Shown: positions 51,614-60,527, counted from the first letter of the stretch. The stretch is DNA of 64,000 bases from Limivivens faecihominis (GCF_020686945.1 NZ_JAJEPR010000005.1:62001-126000), one strand, 5' to 3'. Program-made: numbers and translations. The notes: a model not told the origin generated them from the sequence alone.

Positions 51614-52125
51614 TTATCTGGGCGTCCGCTTCATCTTTTTTAATAACAGCAGCAGGACGACTGCAACCATGGTATAGGAAAAAATCAGATGCATCCAGTA
51701 AAGAGGCAGCATCTGATAAGCATATTGGGCGATCTGTGTATTTCTTTTCACATAATGAACCGTGATTTCACAAAACGGATTAACAGAAAAAACGATCACC
51801 TCAAAAACGGCATAGAACACCGCCAGACGCATTGCTTTTTTCCCCAGTTCACAAAGCTTCCTTTTGTGAAATACACGGTAAAAGCCACAAAACTCAACAG
51901 CATAAAATCTATGTCTATAAAATAAATACTGGACATCACTGACATGCAGAGATAACTGTCACTTAAAATACTGATGAGATAACTCAGATCAACGATGGCC
52001 GCCCCGATACAGGCAAGCCCCAGATAACGCCCAGTCGTCCGGTTTTTCCGTATGGATAATACTCCCAGATACAGATCCATAAGTGCGATCAAGATCGATA
52101 ACAGAATATAAGCATCCAAAAACAT
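51614..52125 (-). pseudogene. Membrane sensor part of the GGDEF gene, split by two -1 frameshifts
   Basis: The ATG at 52125 overlaps the MATE stop (TAATG). It opens a frame of 109 codons with three membrane segments. At 51835-51841 the codons GGA AAA AAG contain A_AAA_AAG; a -1 shift there enters the frame at 51832-51614, which has two further membrane segments. At 51635-51641 the codons TTA AAA AAG again contain A_AAA_AAG, and a -1 shift enters the PAS-GGDEF frame. The joined product would be a five-segment membrane sensor fused to PAS and GGDEF. Usual sensors of this type have about seven segments, so a deletion is also possible. Most simply it is a decaying gene. Confidence 0.65.
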
Positions 52126-53498
52126 TACAACTCTCCCCCGTTTATACGGATATTTTTCGCAAGGAGGCTATGTATCTGCTTCTGATAAGCAATGACCAGA
52201 AGCACGGCTGCCCCTGTCCAGGCTGCCACCTCAGCAAAATAAATTCCATATTCTCCAACAAACCGCGGCAGAAAAACGGCTGTCAGCAGTCTCATGGCAA
52301 GCTCCACAAAACCGGAGATCAGCGGAATGATGGTATTTCCCATTCCCTGCAGGGCCGAACGGTAAATATGCAGGCAGTAAAGGATCACCAGAAACAGAGA
52401 AAGCACCACCAGATAATGATAAGCATAGTTCAGCACTTCACCCGCGTCCGGACTGGAATGATCCACAAAAAGCCCTGTGATCTTCCTGCCGAAAAGGAGC
52501 ATCCCCATACTGATCACCACAGAGATCACTGCCGCCATGGCAGCGCCTTTTCGTACACCGCTTTTAATGCGTTCATGTTCTCCTGCTCCCAGATTCTGTC
52601 CTGCGTAAGTAGAAACCGCAAAGCCCATGGAAACGGCTGCGATCTCCAGGAGTCCGTAAAGCTTGTTGGTCGCCGTAAAGCCAGCCACAAACACCACACC
52701 AAAGCCATTGACGATCGACTGAAGGATCATGCCGCCAATGGAAATGATCATATTCTGGACAGCCATAGGCATACCCAGGCAGAAAAGTTCTTTCGCCTGC
52801 TCCGGTTTCACAGAAAAATCATCCCGGCAAAGACGAAGGAGAGAAACCTTCCTCATCCTCAAAAAACAGTAAATGCAGGAAATCCCCTGAGCAATCAACG
52901 TTGCTGCTGCCGCACCTGCGATTCCCCATTGGAAGACTGCCACAAAAAGAAGATCCAGTACTACATTACTGGAAGAAGCCACTCCCATGGCGATCAACGG
53001 CGTCGTACTGTCTCCTATGGCCCGGAGCACAGAGGACATCCAGTTATAGATCATCACAATGAGGATCCCGCTGAACATAATGTAGACATAAAGAAGCGCA
53101 TCGCCAAGGATCTCTTCTCTCGTTCCCATAAGACGCAGCACAGGAGCGGCAGAAAGCAGAAAGACAACCGTCACCACGATTGCAGAAAGCACTGCCAGGA
53201 TCAGAGAAGCTCCCACCGTCTTTTTCATTTTTTCGTACTCTTTTGCTCCGAACTGCTGGGCGATCATGATCGAAAAGCCCTGGCTTAAGCCGGAGCAGAT
53301 CCCAAGGCTCATCCAGTTAAACCAGTCCACCGAGCCCAGGGCCGCCAGCGCATGCACTCCCACCAGCTGGCCAACAACCGCCGTATCTACCATGGTATAC
53401 GTCTGCTGAAATATATTTCCAAGCATCAACGGCAGTGCAAACTGAAGCAGAAGTCTGCCGGGATGCCCTTTTGTCATATCTTTTGCCTGTGTTTTCAT
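52125..53498 (-). CDS. MATE-family efflux transporter
   Basis: A 457-residue protein with twelve hydrophobic segments and the MATE opening GRLLLQFALPLMLGNIFQQTYTMVDTAVVGQ (start MTKGHPG), and the repeated half near residue 240. MATE proteins export drugs and metabolites using Na+ or H+. It follows the dipeptidase by 11 bp and precedes the GGDEF gene with a 1-bp overlap. The substrate is unknown. Confidence 0.93.
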   Translation of the reverse strand: MKTQAKDMTKGHPGRLLLQFALPLMLGNIFQQTYTMVDTAVVGQLVGVHALAALGSVDWFNWMSLGICSGLSQGFSIMIAQQFGAKEYEKMKKTVGASLILAVLSAIVVTVVFLLSAAPVLRLMGTREEILGDALLYVYIMFSGILIVMIYNWMSSVLRAIGDSTTPLIAMGVASSSNVVLDLLFVAVFQWGIAGAAAATLIAQGISCIYCFLRMRKVSLLRLCRDDFSVKPEQAKELFCLGMPMAVQNMIISIGGMILQSIVNGFGVVFVAGFTATNKLYGLLEIAAVSMGFAVSTYAGQNLGAGEHERIKSGVRKGAAMAAVISVVISMGMLLFGRKITGLFVDHSSPDAGEVLNYAYHYLVVLSLFLVILYCLHIYRSALQGMGNTIIPLISGFVELAMRLLTAVFLPRFVGEYGIYFAEVAAWTGAAVLLVIAYQKQIHSLLAKNIRINGGEL

Positions 53499-53509
53499 TG
53501 CTGCCCCCC

Positions 53510-54508
53510 CTACTTCAGGATCTCCTGATAAACTCTCAGGACGTTTCCGCTGAAGATTTTCTCGATCTCACTCTCATGGAAGCCTTTCTTTTTCAGTGCA
53601 GGTACCAGACGCTGAACAAAAGACACATCCGGAATGGCCGGATTCGGATCGATCCCGTCCATATCACCGCCAAGTGCACAGACCTCCACACCTCCGATAT
53701 CTGCTGTATGGCGGACATGCTCTGCCATCACGCCAAGGAGCTGCTCCGTATCCATCTTTTTTGCTTCCCAGGTCAGGAAATCCATACAGTAATTGAGGCC
53801 GCAGACACCGCCTCTCTCTCCCAGCGCTTTTATCATTTCATCTGTCAGGTTCCGACAGACATTCTGCACGGAGGCAGCATTGGAATGACTGGCCACAAAA
53901 GGCTTCTCTGTATGCCGGTACACATCCCAGAAACCTCCGTCGGAAAGATGAGAAACATCCACGATCATTCCCAAACGTTCCATCTCCTGGATCATCTCGA
54001 TCCCAAAAGGCGTCAGGCCTTTTTCCGTCCGAAGTTCTATGCCTTTTCCGGTCTTTTCACATTCGGGATGCATATTCGGACAGCCTATCTGATTGGCAAA
54101 ATTCCAGGTCAGTGCGATCATCCGCACGCCTAAACGGTAAAAATCTCTCAGATAGGAAAGTTTTCCCAGCACCGTTTCCCCTTCTTCGATGGTCAAAAGA
54201 GCACTCATTTTCCCTGCTTCTCTGTTTTTCATAATATCCCGGAAAGAAAATACCGGTGCGATCAGACTACTGTTTTTCTCCAGTTCACAGTAATAAAGAT
54301 CTATCATTTCCATTGCCGTTTTAAAGGGATCTTCCACTTCGCCAAACGGCACGAACATGGCAAAATTCTGCAAAAGATACTCTCCCTTTTTCATTTTTTT
54401 CAAATCTACCTGAAAGGAATTTTCAAGAAGTCCCTCTTTTGTTTCCCCTTTTTCTCCTGAAAAATAAAACCGTCCTATGGTGTCACAATGCATATCTACA
54501 ATATTCAT
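53510..54508 (-). CDS. Membrane dipeptidase-like zinc peptidase (M19)
   Basis: The 332-residue protein has VDMHCDTIGRFYF with metal-binding His and Asp, and IVDVSHLSDGGFWDV, FVASHSNAASV and ALGGDMDGID, all M19 signatures. M19 enzymes cleave dipeptides, including D-residue ones. There is no signal peptide, so it acts in the cytosol. It is the first gene of the operon and has a perfect dyad downstream of its promoter. Confidence 0.93.
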   Translation of the reverse strand: MNIVDMHCDTIGRFYFSGEKGETKEGLLENSFQVDLKKMKKGEYLLQNFAMFVPFGEVEDPFKTAMEMIDLYYCELEKNSSLIAPVFSFRDIMKNREAGKMSALLTIEEGETVLGKLSYLRDFYRLGVRMIALTWNFANQIGCPNMHPECEKTGKGIELRTEKGLTPFGIEMIQEMERLGMIVDVSHLSDGGFWDVYRHTEKPFVASHSNAASVQNVCRNLTDEMIKALGERGGVCGLNYCMDFLTWEAKKMDTEQLLGVMAEHVRHTADIGGVEVCALGGDMDGIDPNPAIPDVSFVQRLVPALKKKGFHESEIEKIFSGNVLRVYQEILK

Positions 54509-54537
54509 TTTTCCTCTCCTTGTTTTCGCGATTATTC

Positions 54538-54564
54538 GTAACTGTAAAAGTATGGAACAGTTAC
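54538..54564. promoter_or_regulatory. Perfect dyad operator GTAACTGT-N11-ACAGTTAC
   Basis: Eight-base arms at 54538-54545 and 54557-54564 are exact inverted copies. They lie about 7-33 bp downstream of the predicted start of the dipeptidase operon, the position of a repressor site. It could also serve the divergent ArsR gene. Confidence 0.72.
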
Positions 54565-54577
54565 AGCTATTCTTTTT

Positions 54578-54606
54578 ATTTTAGCATACTGCCTGAAAAA
54601 GGGCAA
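54578..54606 (-). promoter_or_regulatory. Promoter of the dipeptidase-MATE-GGDEF-ABC operon
   Basis: TTGCCC (54601-54606), 17 bp, TAAAAT (54578-54583) preceded by TGC as an extended -10, on the minus strand. Confidence 0.58.
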
Positions 54607-54617
54607 TGAATCATCTC

Positions 54618-54646
54618 TTTACAGAATCCCTTTTTTTTCTTATAAT
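54618..54646 (+). promoter_or_regulatory. arsR-type gene promoter
   Basis: TTTACA (54618-54623), 17 bp, TATAAT (54641-54646) on the plus strand, 33 bp before the ATG. Confidence 0.75.
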
Positions 54647-54679
54647 AAAAGCAGTTGCAGCTTTGAAAGGAGGATTTCC

Positions 54680-55066
54680 ATGGCAGCAAAAGAAGAACTC
54701 CAGGATGAGGTCCCCAGATGTGAATTCATCCATGCTCATCCTGAAACCATAAAGGCAGTGGAAGAAAATATGCCTGCCGAGGAAGAGCTTTATGCTCTGT
54801 CCGAACTTTTTAAGATCTTTGCCGACTCCACCAGGATCCGTATTCTCTATGTTCTCCTGGAACACGAAATGTGTGTCTGCGATCTGGCCCAGCTTCTGAA
54901 CATGACCCAGAGCGCCATTTCCCACCAGCTTCGGATCTTAAAGCAGAGCCGTCTTGTAAAATTCCGCAGAGAGGGAAAAACCATCTTTTATTCCCTGCTC
55001 GACGAACATGTCCACAGCATTTTAAGTCAGGGCATGGAGCACATCACCGAATCGAAAAACCCCTGA
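54680..55066 (+). CDS. ArsR/SmtB-family metal-sensing regulator
   Basis: A 128-residue winged-helix repressor with LFKIFADSTRIRILYVLLEHE, then MCVCDLAQLL, whose Cys pair matches the alpha3N-type metal site of CadC-like sensors, and the recognition helix MTQSAISHQLRILKQSRL. An N-terminal extension with CEFIHAH may add ligands. Such genes usually sit beside a metal exporter; none is here. GAAAGGAGG precedes the ATG. The gene overlaps the convergent CPBP gene by 23 bp. Confidence 0.92.
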   Translation: MAAKEELQDEVPRCEFIHAHPETIKAVEENMPAEEELYALSELFKIFADSTRIRILYVLLEHEMCVCDLAQLLNMTQSAISHQLRILKQSRLVKFRREGKTIFYSLLDEHVHSILSQGMEHITESKNP

Positions 55067-55676
55067 TCACCGTCTCCAGAATCCCAAGAAGATTGGCTCC
55101 GATGTGAAGGAGCACCGGCGCTGAAAGACTTCCCCAGCGTTCGTAGGACCAGGCCAGAAGAAGTCCCATGGGAAAGGCATAAACCAGCTGAACGATGTTT
55201 CCATGATAAAGGGCAAAAAGCGCTGCGCTGACCGCGGCTGCCGCCCGGAAAGAAAAGAGTCTTCTCATTTTTCCGTACACCAGTCCCCGGAAGACCAGTT
55301 CTTCCACAAAGGGGACAAAAAGACCGATTCCGATGATCTGGACCAGCAGGTTACTCTGAAAGAGCGCTTCCTGGGAGGCATTGGAAAAATGCTCCGTCAG
55401 GTGAACCACATTCAGAATCAAAGAAAACAGGGTGTTCCCGGCCATTCCCACAAAAGGCAGAAGCCAGAGGGAACGGCGGGAATATTTTTTTTCTGGCTTC
55501 GGCTCTTTTTTATAAAGCATCCATAGAAAAGGGAGGGCCAGAAGAGCTGCCAGCGTAGTCTGGGAAGCCGCATCCAGAAAATTTCCTGTGAGCATCGCCG
55601 CGAGAAGCATCATCCCGTAATGAAAAGCCACTGGAAAAAGAATCTCCAGGACCTGATAGGCAGATAGTTTTTTCAA
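55044..55676 (-). CDS. CPBP-family intramembrane glutamic endopeptidase
   Basis: A membrane protein of about 210 residues with the Abi/CPBP motifs PFVEELVFRGLVY (E-E-x-x-x-R), LFALYHGN and LLHIGANLLG. Family members cleave prenylated or bacteriocin-type substrates or act in immunity. I prefer the TTG at 55676 because AAAGGAA lies 8 bp upstream; the ATG at 55709, with 11 more codons, has no such site. The 3' end overlaps the ArsR gene on the other strand. It lies about 58 bp after the large surface protein gene. Confidence 0.85.
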   Translation of the reverse strand: MKKLSAYQVLEILFPVAFHYGMMLLAAMLTGNFLDAASQTTLAALLALPFLWMLYKKEPKPEKKYSRRSLWLLPFVGMAGNTLFSLILNVVHLTEHFSNASQEALFQSNLLVQIIGIGLFVPFVEELVFRGLVYGKMRRLFSFRAAAAVSAALFALYHGNIVQLVYAFPMGLLLAWSYERWGSLSAPVLLHIGANLLGILETVIRGFSIR

Positions 55677-55734
55677 TCTCGTAATTCCTTTCGTTTTTCT
55701 GCCTATCATACCATAATTTCTTATGAAAATCCAT

Positions 55735-58700
55735 TCACTGAAATTTCCGGATAACCCAGGAAACCGCTCCCATCCACATCGTAAGGAGCCCCAGGATCCA
55801 CACTCCTTTTTTCAAACCGGAAGTTTCTGTCTCTGCCTCTTGTTCTTCTGAGAGGACTGTCAGCACTTCTTCTGTCTCTTCGGAACGATCGTTTCCCGTT
55901 TTCTCTGGTGCTCCCGCTTCTTTCAGATACCAGCCGTCTCCGGAGCAGAGTTCTTCCACCTCATCCAACGTCTGACTGCCCCGGGATATTTTTGTTCCTG
56001 CCGCCAGCTCCATCCGTTTTCTCTGAATCAGCGTTTTGATCTCACCGGTTTCTTCCATTTCCGTTTCTGCTCCCGCCCGGTTTAATCCCCAGACTTCTGT
56101 CTTAATCTCTTTTGGATCTTCCTCCTGCCGCTGTTTCTTTCCTTCCGCTCCCACATAGACCCGATAATTCTCCGACCAGCTCTCGTTTCCAGCCTGATCC
56201 ACAGCCAGAATCCGAAAATCTGTCGTTCCAGAAAGTTCCACAGCCACCTCCGTTTTTTCTCTTGTTGTCCGAAACAGCCGTTCTCCATTCCTCCAGAGCT
56301 CCATATACGCCAGTTTGCCGTTGTCTCTGGCCTGAATGGTAAATTCTGCCTCTCCCGGCTCCAGATCCTCCGGAAGGCCCGTCAGAAAGCTTACAGGGCC
56401 GGTTCTGTCGATACAGAACTCCAGGAACGTATTTTTCTCCCGGCTATCGCTCTGATTCCCGGCCTGATCCAGGGACTGAAAGGCCAGCGTATAGACGCCC
56501 TCCTCCAGAAAACACTTCCGGAAGATCTGATAGCGGTAAAGCCAGCGCTCTCCTACCTTCTGAATTGTGGTCTGGTAATCCCGCCCCTCCTGAAGGATCC
56601 GAAAGCTTCCGTCCTTCACGCAGACGATGGCTTTTTTCGAAAGCTGATCCCTGTTCCGTTCCGTCACTTCCAGATTTTCCGCATTTCGAATGTAGTAGGT
56701 CGTACCGATTCCGGCTGTCCTTGAAGAAAGCGTATAAAGGGAGCCGGAACGGTTCACCCGGAACGATACGCTTTTTTCCGTCTGGTTCCCCGCCAGATCT
56801 TCTGCCTGCACGAAAAGCGTATAACTGCCGTCCGCCAGCCGGGCCGTAGAAAAGTCATAGGAAAGCTTTTTTCCGTTCTCTGTTTCCCTGGCCGGGGTGA
56901 AAACTGTTCTCCCCAACTGATCTTTTACCTCGCAAACTGCTGTCTTTGCAGAAAGATTTTCATCCTCCACAAAAGCCGCCACCGTTTCTTCTTTCTGGTA
57001 AGATTTTCCTTCCATCACTCCCTGTACCGAAACGACAGGATCTGTCCTGTCGATAACGATAGTCTGTGAAGTTACTTTTCGCTCATTCCCCACCTGATCC
57101 CGCAGCCGGAAAAGAACCTGCCAGGTTCCTTCCTCTTCCAGCGCAATAGCGCTCCCCGGCTGATAGGGACGATAGTCCTGTGTTTTTCCTTTTTCTGTAA
57201 GAAAAGCGACGCTGTATTCCACGGTGTTCAGACCGCTTTCTTTGTCCACAATCTCTGTTCCCATAAGCTGGCAGTTTCTCTTATAAATCCGGCCACCCGC
57301 GCTTTTCGCATCCCCGGTAAGCTTCATCTCCGGCGGCCGGTCATCGATACGGTAGCGGAAACCATTCTTAGCGGAGCTGGCCAGGAGGCTGCCATCCCGG
57401 TCTCTTCTCTCTAAAGCAAAGACCCACTCTCCCGCTTCTGTCACCGCATCGGAAAGGATGGGCTGATTAAAACCGCTGCCTTTGTCCGGCCTTGCCAGGA
57501 GCACGCTCCCCTTTGACACCCAGAAAATACCGTCTTTGTCATAGAAGCCCTTTCCATTCCGGACTTCCACCTGGTAGGAAGGATTTTTTCCCTCCACAAG
57601 GGTAATGCTGCCTTTCTGGCAAGTAGAAAGATCAAAGTAATAATTCTCTGTGGCATTGCCGGTGAGAGTACCGTCTCCCCTGCTCGCAGGCACAAGAGCT
57701 CCCGCATAGGTGATGAGCTCGCCATTTTGGTACATGGGGCTGTCGGTACGGATCACCGAAAGATCAAAATCAATGCCCGGGGCCTCAAAGCCCGCCGGTG
57801 CTTCGGAAGTTGGCACACCATCCCTCACAAAGCCGCTCACCTGCACCGGACTGCGTTCTTTGAACTGAAGTCCCTGGATGCTGAAAGGAGCGCCGTACTC
57901 TTTCAGCGCATCGCTGATACAGATTGTCAGCGACCGTTTCTTTATGCGGACAGTCAGTTCTCCCCTGGGAAGTTCCAGCTCGAATTTTCCTGCGTCTGTT
58001 CCTGTGAGGACAGTCACCGGCTTTACTTTCCATACTCCCGCATCTGCAGACTCCGCCTCGCCGTAAATTTCCAGGCCTACTCTGCCTTTTCCTTCCTGTC
58101 TGGTTTTCACAGACAGCGGAATCCGGCTCGTTCCGTCGTATACCTTCTCCCCGCCTGGAAGATTCACCGCAATCTGCTCGACGATCAGACGACGCTGAGG
58201 TTCGGTGGGCGGCTCTGTCACAGGCTCCGTTTCCGCGGGTTCTGTAGGTGATTCGGTCTCTACGGGTTCCGTGACTACTTCTGTCTCCGATTCCGTTTCC
58301 GCAGGTTCTGTAGGCACTTCTGTCTCTGCCGGTTCTGTGACGGGTTCTTCGGTCACGGGCTCTGTGACAGGCTCCGTTGGAATTTCCGTGACAGTTTCGG
58401 TCTCTACAGGCTCAGACACTGTCTCGGATTCGGACTCAGTCTCCATCGGCTCCGTAACTGGCTCTGTATTTTCTTTGCTACCTGTCTCCCTCTCCGACTC
58501 CCCAGGCTCAGTCCCGGCTTCCGTATTTGCCTCTGTCTCATCTTTCGTAATATCCTCCGACCCCATTTCCGTTTCCTGCTCTGACATTACCTCCGACTCC
58601 CTTTCACCCTCCGTAACCACCTCGGATTCCGTCATTTCTTCCGCAGGTGCTTCCGTCGCATGTTCACTCTCAGATTCTGCTGCTTCTGTCTCTACGGACT

Positions 58701-59004
58701 CCGCAGCCGTCTCACTCTCCGCTGGTGCTTTCGTAACCGATTTCGTGTCCATTTCTTCTCCATCCACTGGCGCAATCTCACTCTCAGACTCCGTTCCTGT
58801 CTCGCTCTCAGTTTCTGTCTCAGACTCGCTCTCTGTCTCCGTTTCCGTCTCACTTTCACTCTCTGTCTCTTCTCCCAAAGCGCCCTGCTCCTCGCTTCCT
58901 TTGCTCTCCAGAAAGTAATTATCTCCCAAAAAGGACAAACTCTGCAGCGGAGCTCCAAGGAGCGCCGCCGTACAGGCCGCCGTCATCCACTTTTTATTTT
59001 TCAT
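55735..59004 (-). CDS. Large surface protein: Glu/Ser/Thr-rich stalk, YDG/MBG-like and Ig-like domains, C-terminal membrane anchor
   Basis: The 1089-residue protein has a signal peptide (KWMTAACTAALLGAP), a stalk at residues about 35-275 made almost entirely of Glu, Thr, Ser, Val and Pro (TESESETETET, PVTEPMETES), then a YDG-like domain (VYDGTSRIPLSV), an MBG-like one (LKEYGAPFSIQGLQF), and several Ig-like domains (DRTDPVVSVQG, LAGNQTEKSVSF, RTGPVSFLTG). The end has one membrane segment (GVWILGLLTMWMGAVSW) and a short basic tail; there is no LPXTG. It overlaps the preceding kinase gene by 11 bp. GAAGGAGG lies 5-10 bp before the ATG at 59004. Confidence 0.85.
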   Translation of the reverse strand: MKNKKWMTAACTAALLGAPLQSLSFLGDNYFLESKGSEEQGALGEETESESETETETESESETETESETGTESESEIAPVDGEEMDTKSVTKAPAESETAAESVETEAAESESEHATEAPAEEMTESEVVTEGERESEVMSEQETEMGSEDITKDETEANTEAGTEPGESERETGSKENTEPVTEPMETESESETVSEPVETETVTEIPTEPVTEPVTEEPVTEPAETEVPTEPAETESETEVVTEPVETESPTEPAETEPVTEPPTEPQRRLIVEQIAVNLPGGEKVYDGTSRIPLSVKTRQEGKGRVGLEIYGEAESADAGVWKVKPVTVLTGTDAGKFELELPRGELTVRIKKRSLTICISDALKEYGAPFSIQGLQFKERSPVQVSGFVRDGVPTSEAPAGFEAPGIDFDLSVIRTDSPMYQNGELITYAGALVPASRGDGTLTGNATENYYFDLSTCQKGSITLVEGKNPSYQVEVRNGKGFYDKDGIFWVSKGSVLLARPDKGSGFNQPILSDAVTEAGEWVFALERRDRDGSLLASSAKNGFRYRIDDRPPEMKLTGDAKSAGGRIYKRNCQLMGTEIVDKESGLNTVEYSVAFLTEKGKTQDYRPYQPGSAIALEEEGTWQVLFRLRDQVGNERKVTSQTIVIDRTDPVVSVQGVMEGKSYQKEETVAAFVEDENLSAKTAVCEVKDQLGRTVFTPARETENGKKLSYDFSTARLADGSYTLFVQAEDLAGNQTEKSVSFRVNRSGSLYTLSSRTAGIGTTYYIRNAENLEVTERNRDQLSKKAIVCVKDGSFRILQEGRDYQTTIQKVGERWLYRYQIFRKCFLEEGVYTLAFQSLDQAGNQSDSREKNTFLEFCIDRTGPVSFLTGLPEDLEPGEAEFTIQARDNGKLAYMELWRNGERLFRTTREKTEVAVELSGTTDFRILAVDQAGNESWSENYRVYVGAEGKKQRQEEDPKEIKTEVWGLNRAGAETEMEETGEIKTLIQRKRMELAAGTKISRGSQTLDEVEELCSGDGWYLKEAGAPEKTGNDRSEETEEVLTVLSEEQEAETETSGLKKGVWILGLLTMWMGAVSWVIRKFQ
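58190..58890 (-). repeat. Low-complexity Glu/Ser/Thr codon tract of the surface protein
   Basis: About 700 bp encode short units of the form T/S-E-x-x-T-E-P or S-E-T-E with strongly biased codons. Such tracts can expand or contract by recombination. Confidence 0.85.
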
Positions 59005-60499
59005 CTTTTCTTCCTCCTTCTTCTGTAAAAGTATGCCCCGCATAAAGCGCCTGAACACTCTCCTCTGTGACAGAAAAGGCTTCCGCCTGTTTCCCCGGCG
59101 CCATGTTTTTCAGTTCCTCTACCAGCTCCTGAAGCTCGGTTTCCGTGATTCCATTGTCCCGGAAATACAGAAGTCCGTCGTAGCAGAGCGACAAAAGTTC
59201 CTCCTGAAGCCGTTCCCGCAGGAGCGCAGGGACACTTTCCTGGCTGTTTTCCACACAGCACGCGCAGATTGCCTCAAAGAAACCCTTCCAGTTAAGCGCG
59301 CCCTCCCCTGAGAGCTCCTGACGGGTCTTTTTCTCGCAGTAGCTCCCCAGTTCTCTATAGATCTTTGCCTTTTTCTGTCTTTCCGGCGTCAGGCCGCCTT
59401 CCAGCGCCCGCTCAAACCAGACCCCCGCATAGTTTTTTCCTTCTGCCTGCTGAAAATAGTACCAGTAAGCGATTCCCAGCTCATAAGCAAGGTCCCCATA
59501 GGCCTCCTTTTCCAGTTTTTCGCCCCAGGAACCAAGAATTTCCTCCAGTTTCCGGCTCTCTTCCCGGGTAAATACCTGATCCAAAAGATCAATTTGCAAT
59601 AGTTTCTGATAAGCCGCTTCCCGATCGGGAAACAGGCGGATCGCAGACACCAGCTCCTCTGTCTGGCTGCTCTCCATTAAGATTTGATATTGTTCTTCCG
59701 CCGTCCGGTTCTGACGGCGAATGTGTATGATACTTCCAAAAAACAACAGGAATACTGCGAGAAAAGAAAACAAAAGGCAGTTTCTCTTACCCTTTCGGCA
59801 AACCCTAAGAAGCCTTCTTTGAAGCTTCCTGTCGTCCGAAAAACGCCGGCTCCGGTCTTCCTGCATACAGATATCCAGAAACCTCCGGAAACCAGGGCTC
59901 TCTTTTCCCCCGCTTAAGAAGCGGAAAGTCTTCCCGGCACTGTAAAAATCACTGCGGATATCCAGCTCCAGCTTTTCATCCAGCTGCTCCGGGGCAGCAA
60001 AGACTTTCGTCCCGTACCGCTCCCTTTTTTCCTTTCCAAGGCTCAAGCAGGCTCCAAAATCCAGAAGAACCAGCCTGCCTCCGGGCCCGATCATCAGGTT
60101 GGAGGGCTTGATATCCCCATGAATCAGGGGCGGTGTACGGGAATGAAGATATTCCAGGATCTCCGAAAGCTGTCTCAGCCAAAGCAACAGCTCTTTTTCC
60201 GAAAAGCTCCCTTTTTCCTGCTTCAACTGTTCCAGCGTCTTTCCTTCCAGATACTCCATAACGATACAAATATAGCCCTCCGCCTCAAAGACATCGTAAA
60301 TCCTCGGAAGGCCGGGATGATCCAGATGCCTGGCATAATCCAACTCCCCTCTGGGCCACCTGGCCCTTAAAGGAATTCTTTTCAGCGCCAGAAGGCTACA
60401 GATTCTTTTGTGCAGAACCAGCCAGACCTCCGACTGGCCGCCTTTCCCGAGAGGCTCCAGAACCTGATAGGTTCCGCCGATCATGGTTCCCCTTTTCAA
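58994..60499 (-). CDS. Membrane Ser/Thr protein kinase without PASTA domains
   Basis: The roughly 500-residue protein has a kinase domain at about residues 10-255 with EPLGKGGQSEVWLV, the ATP lysine in ALKRIPL, HGDIKPSN (H-G-D instead of H-R-D), LDFGACLSLG and a short C-lobe. One membrane segment (CLLFSFLAVFLLFFGSII, about 290-310) follows, then 190 extracytoplasmic residues with a helical, TPR-like look (YGDLAYELGIAYWYYFQ). There are no PASTA repeats. I prefer the TTG at 60499 (GGGAGG 8 bp upstream); ATG 60484 is the alternative. Its stop lies inside the start of the surface protein gene. Confidence 0.88.
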   Translation of the reverse strand: MKRGTMIGGTYQVLEPLGKGGQSEVWLVLHKRICSLLALKRIPLRARWPRGELDYARHLDHPGLPRIYDVFEAEGYICIVMEYLEGKTLEQLKQEKGSFSEKELLLWLRQLSEILEYLHSRTPPLIHGDIKPSNLMIGPGGRLVLLDFGACLSLGKEKRERYGTKVFAAPEQLDEKLELDIRSDFYSAGKTFRFLSGGKESPGFRRFLDICMQEDRSRRFSDDRKLQRRLLRVCRKGKRNCLLFSFLAVFLLFFGSIIHIRRQNRTAEEQYQILMESSQTEELVSAIRLFPDREAAYQKLLQIDLLDQVFTREESRKLEEILGSWGEKLEKEAYGDLAYELGIAYWYYFQQAEGKNYAGVWFERALEGGLTPERQKKAKIYRELGSYCEKKTRQELSGEGALNWKGFFEAICACCVENSQESVPALLRERLQEELLSLCYDGLLYFRDNGITETELQELVEELKNMAPGKQAEAFSVTEESVQALYAGHTFTEEGGRKDEK

Positions 60500-60527
60500 T
60501 TCCAGCACCTCCCTTTCGTGTACCGCC

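Noticed and set aside
58205..58918. Plus-strand Ser/Val-rich frame opposite the surface protein
   Set aside because: It mirrors the Glu/Ser/Thr codon tract of the real gene and lacks start signals.
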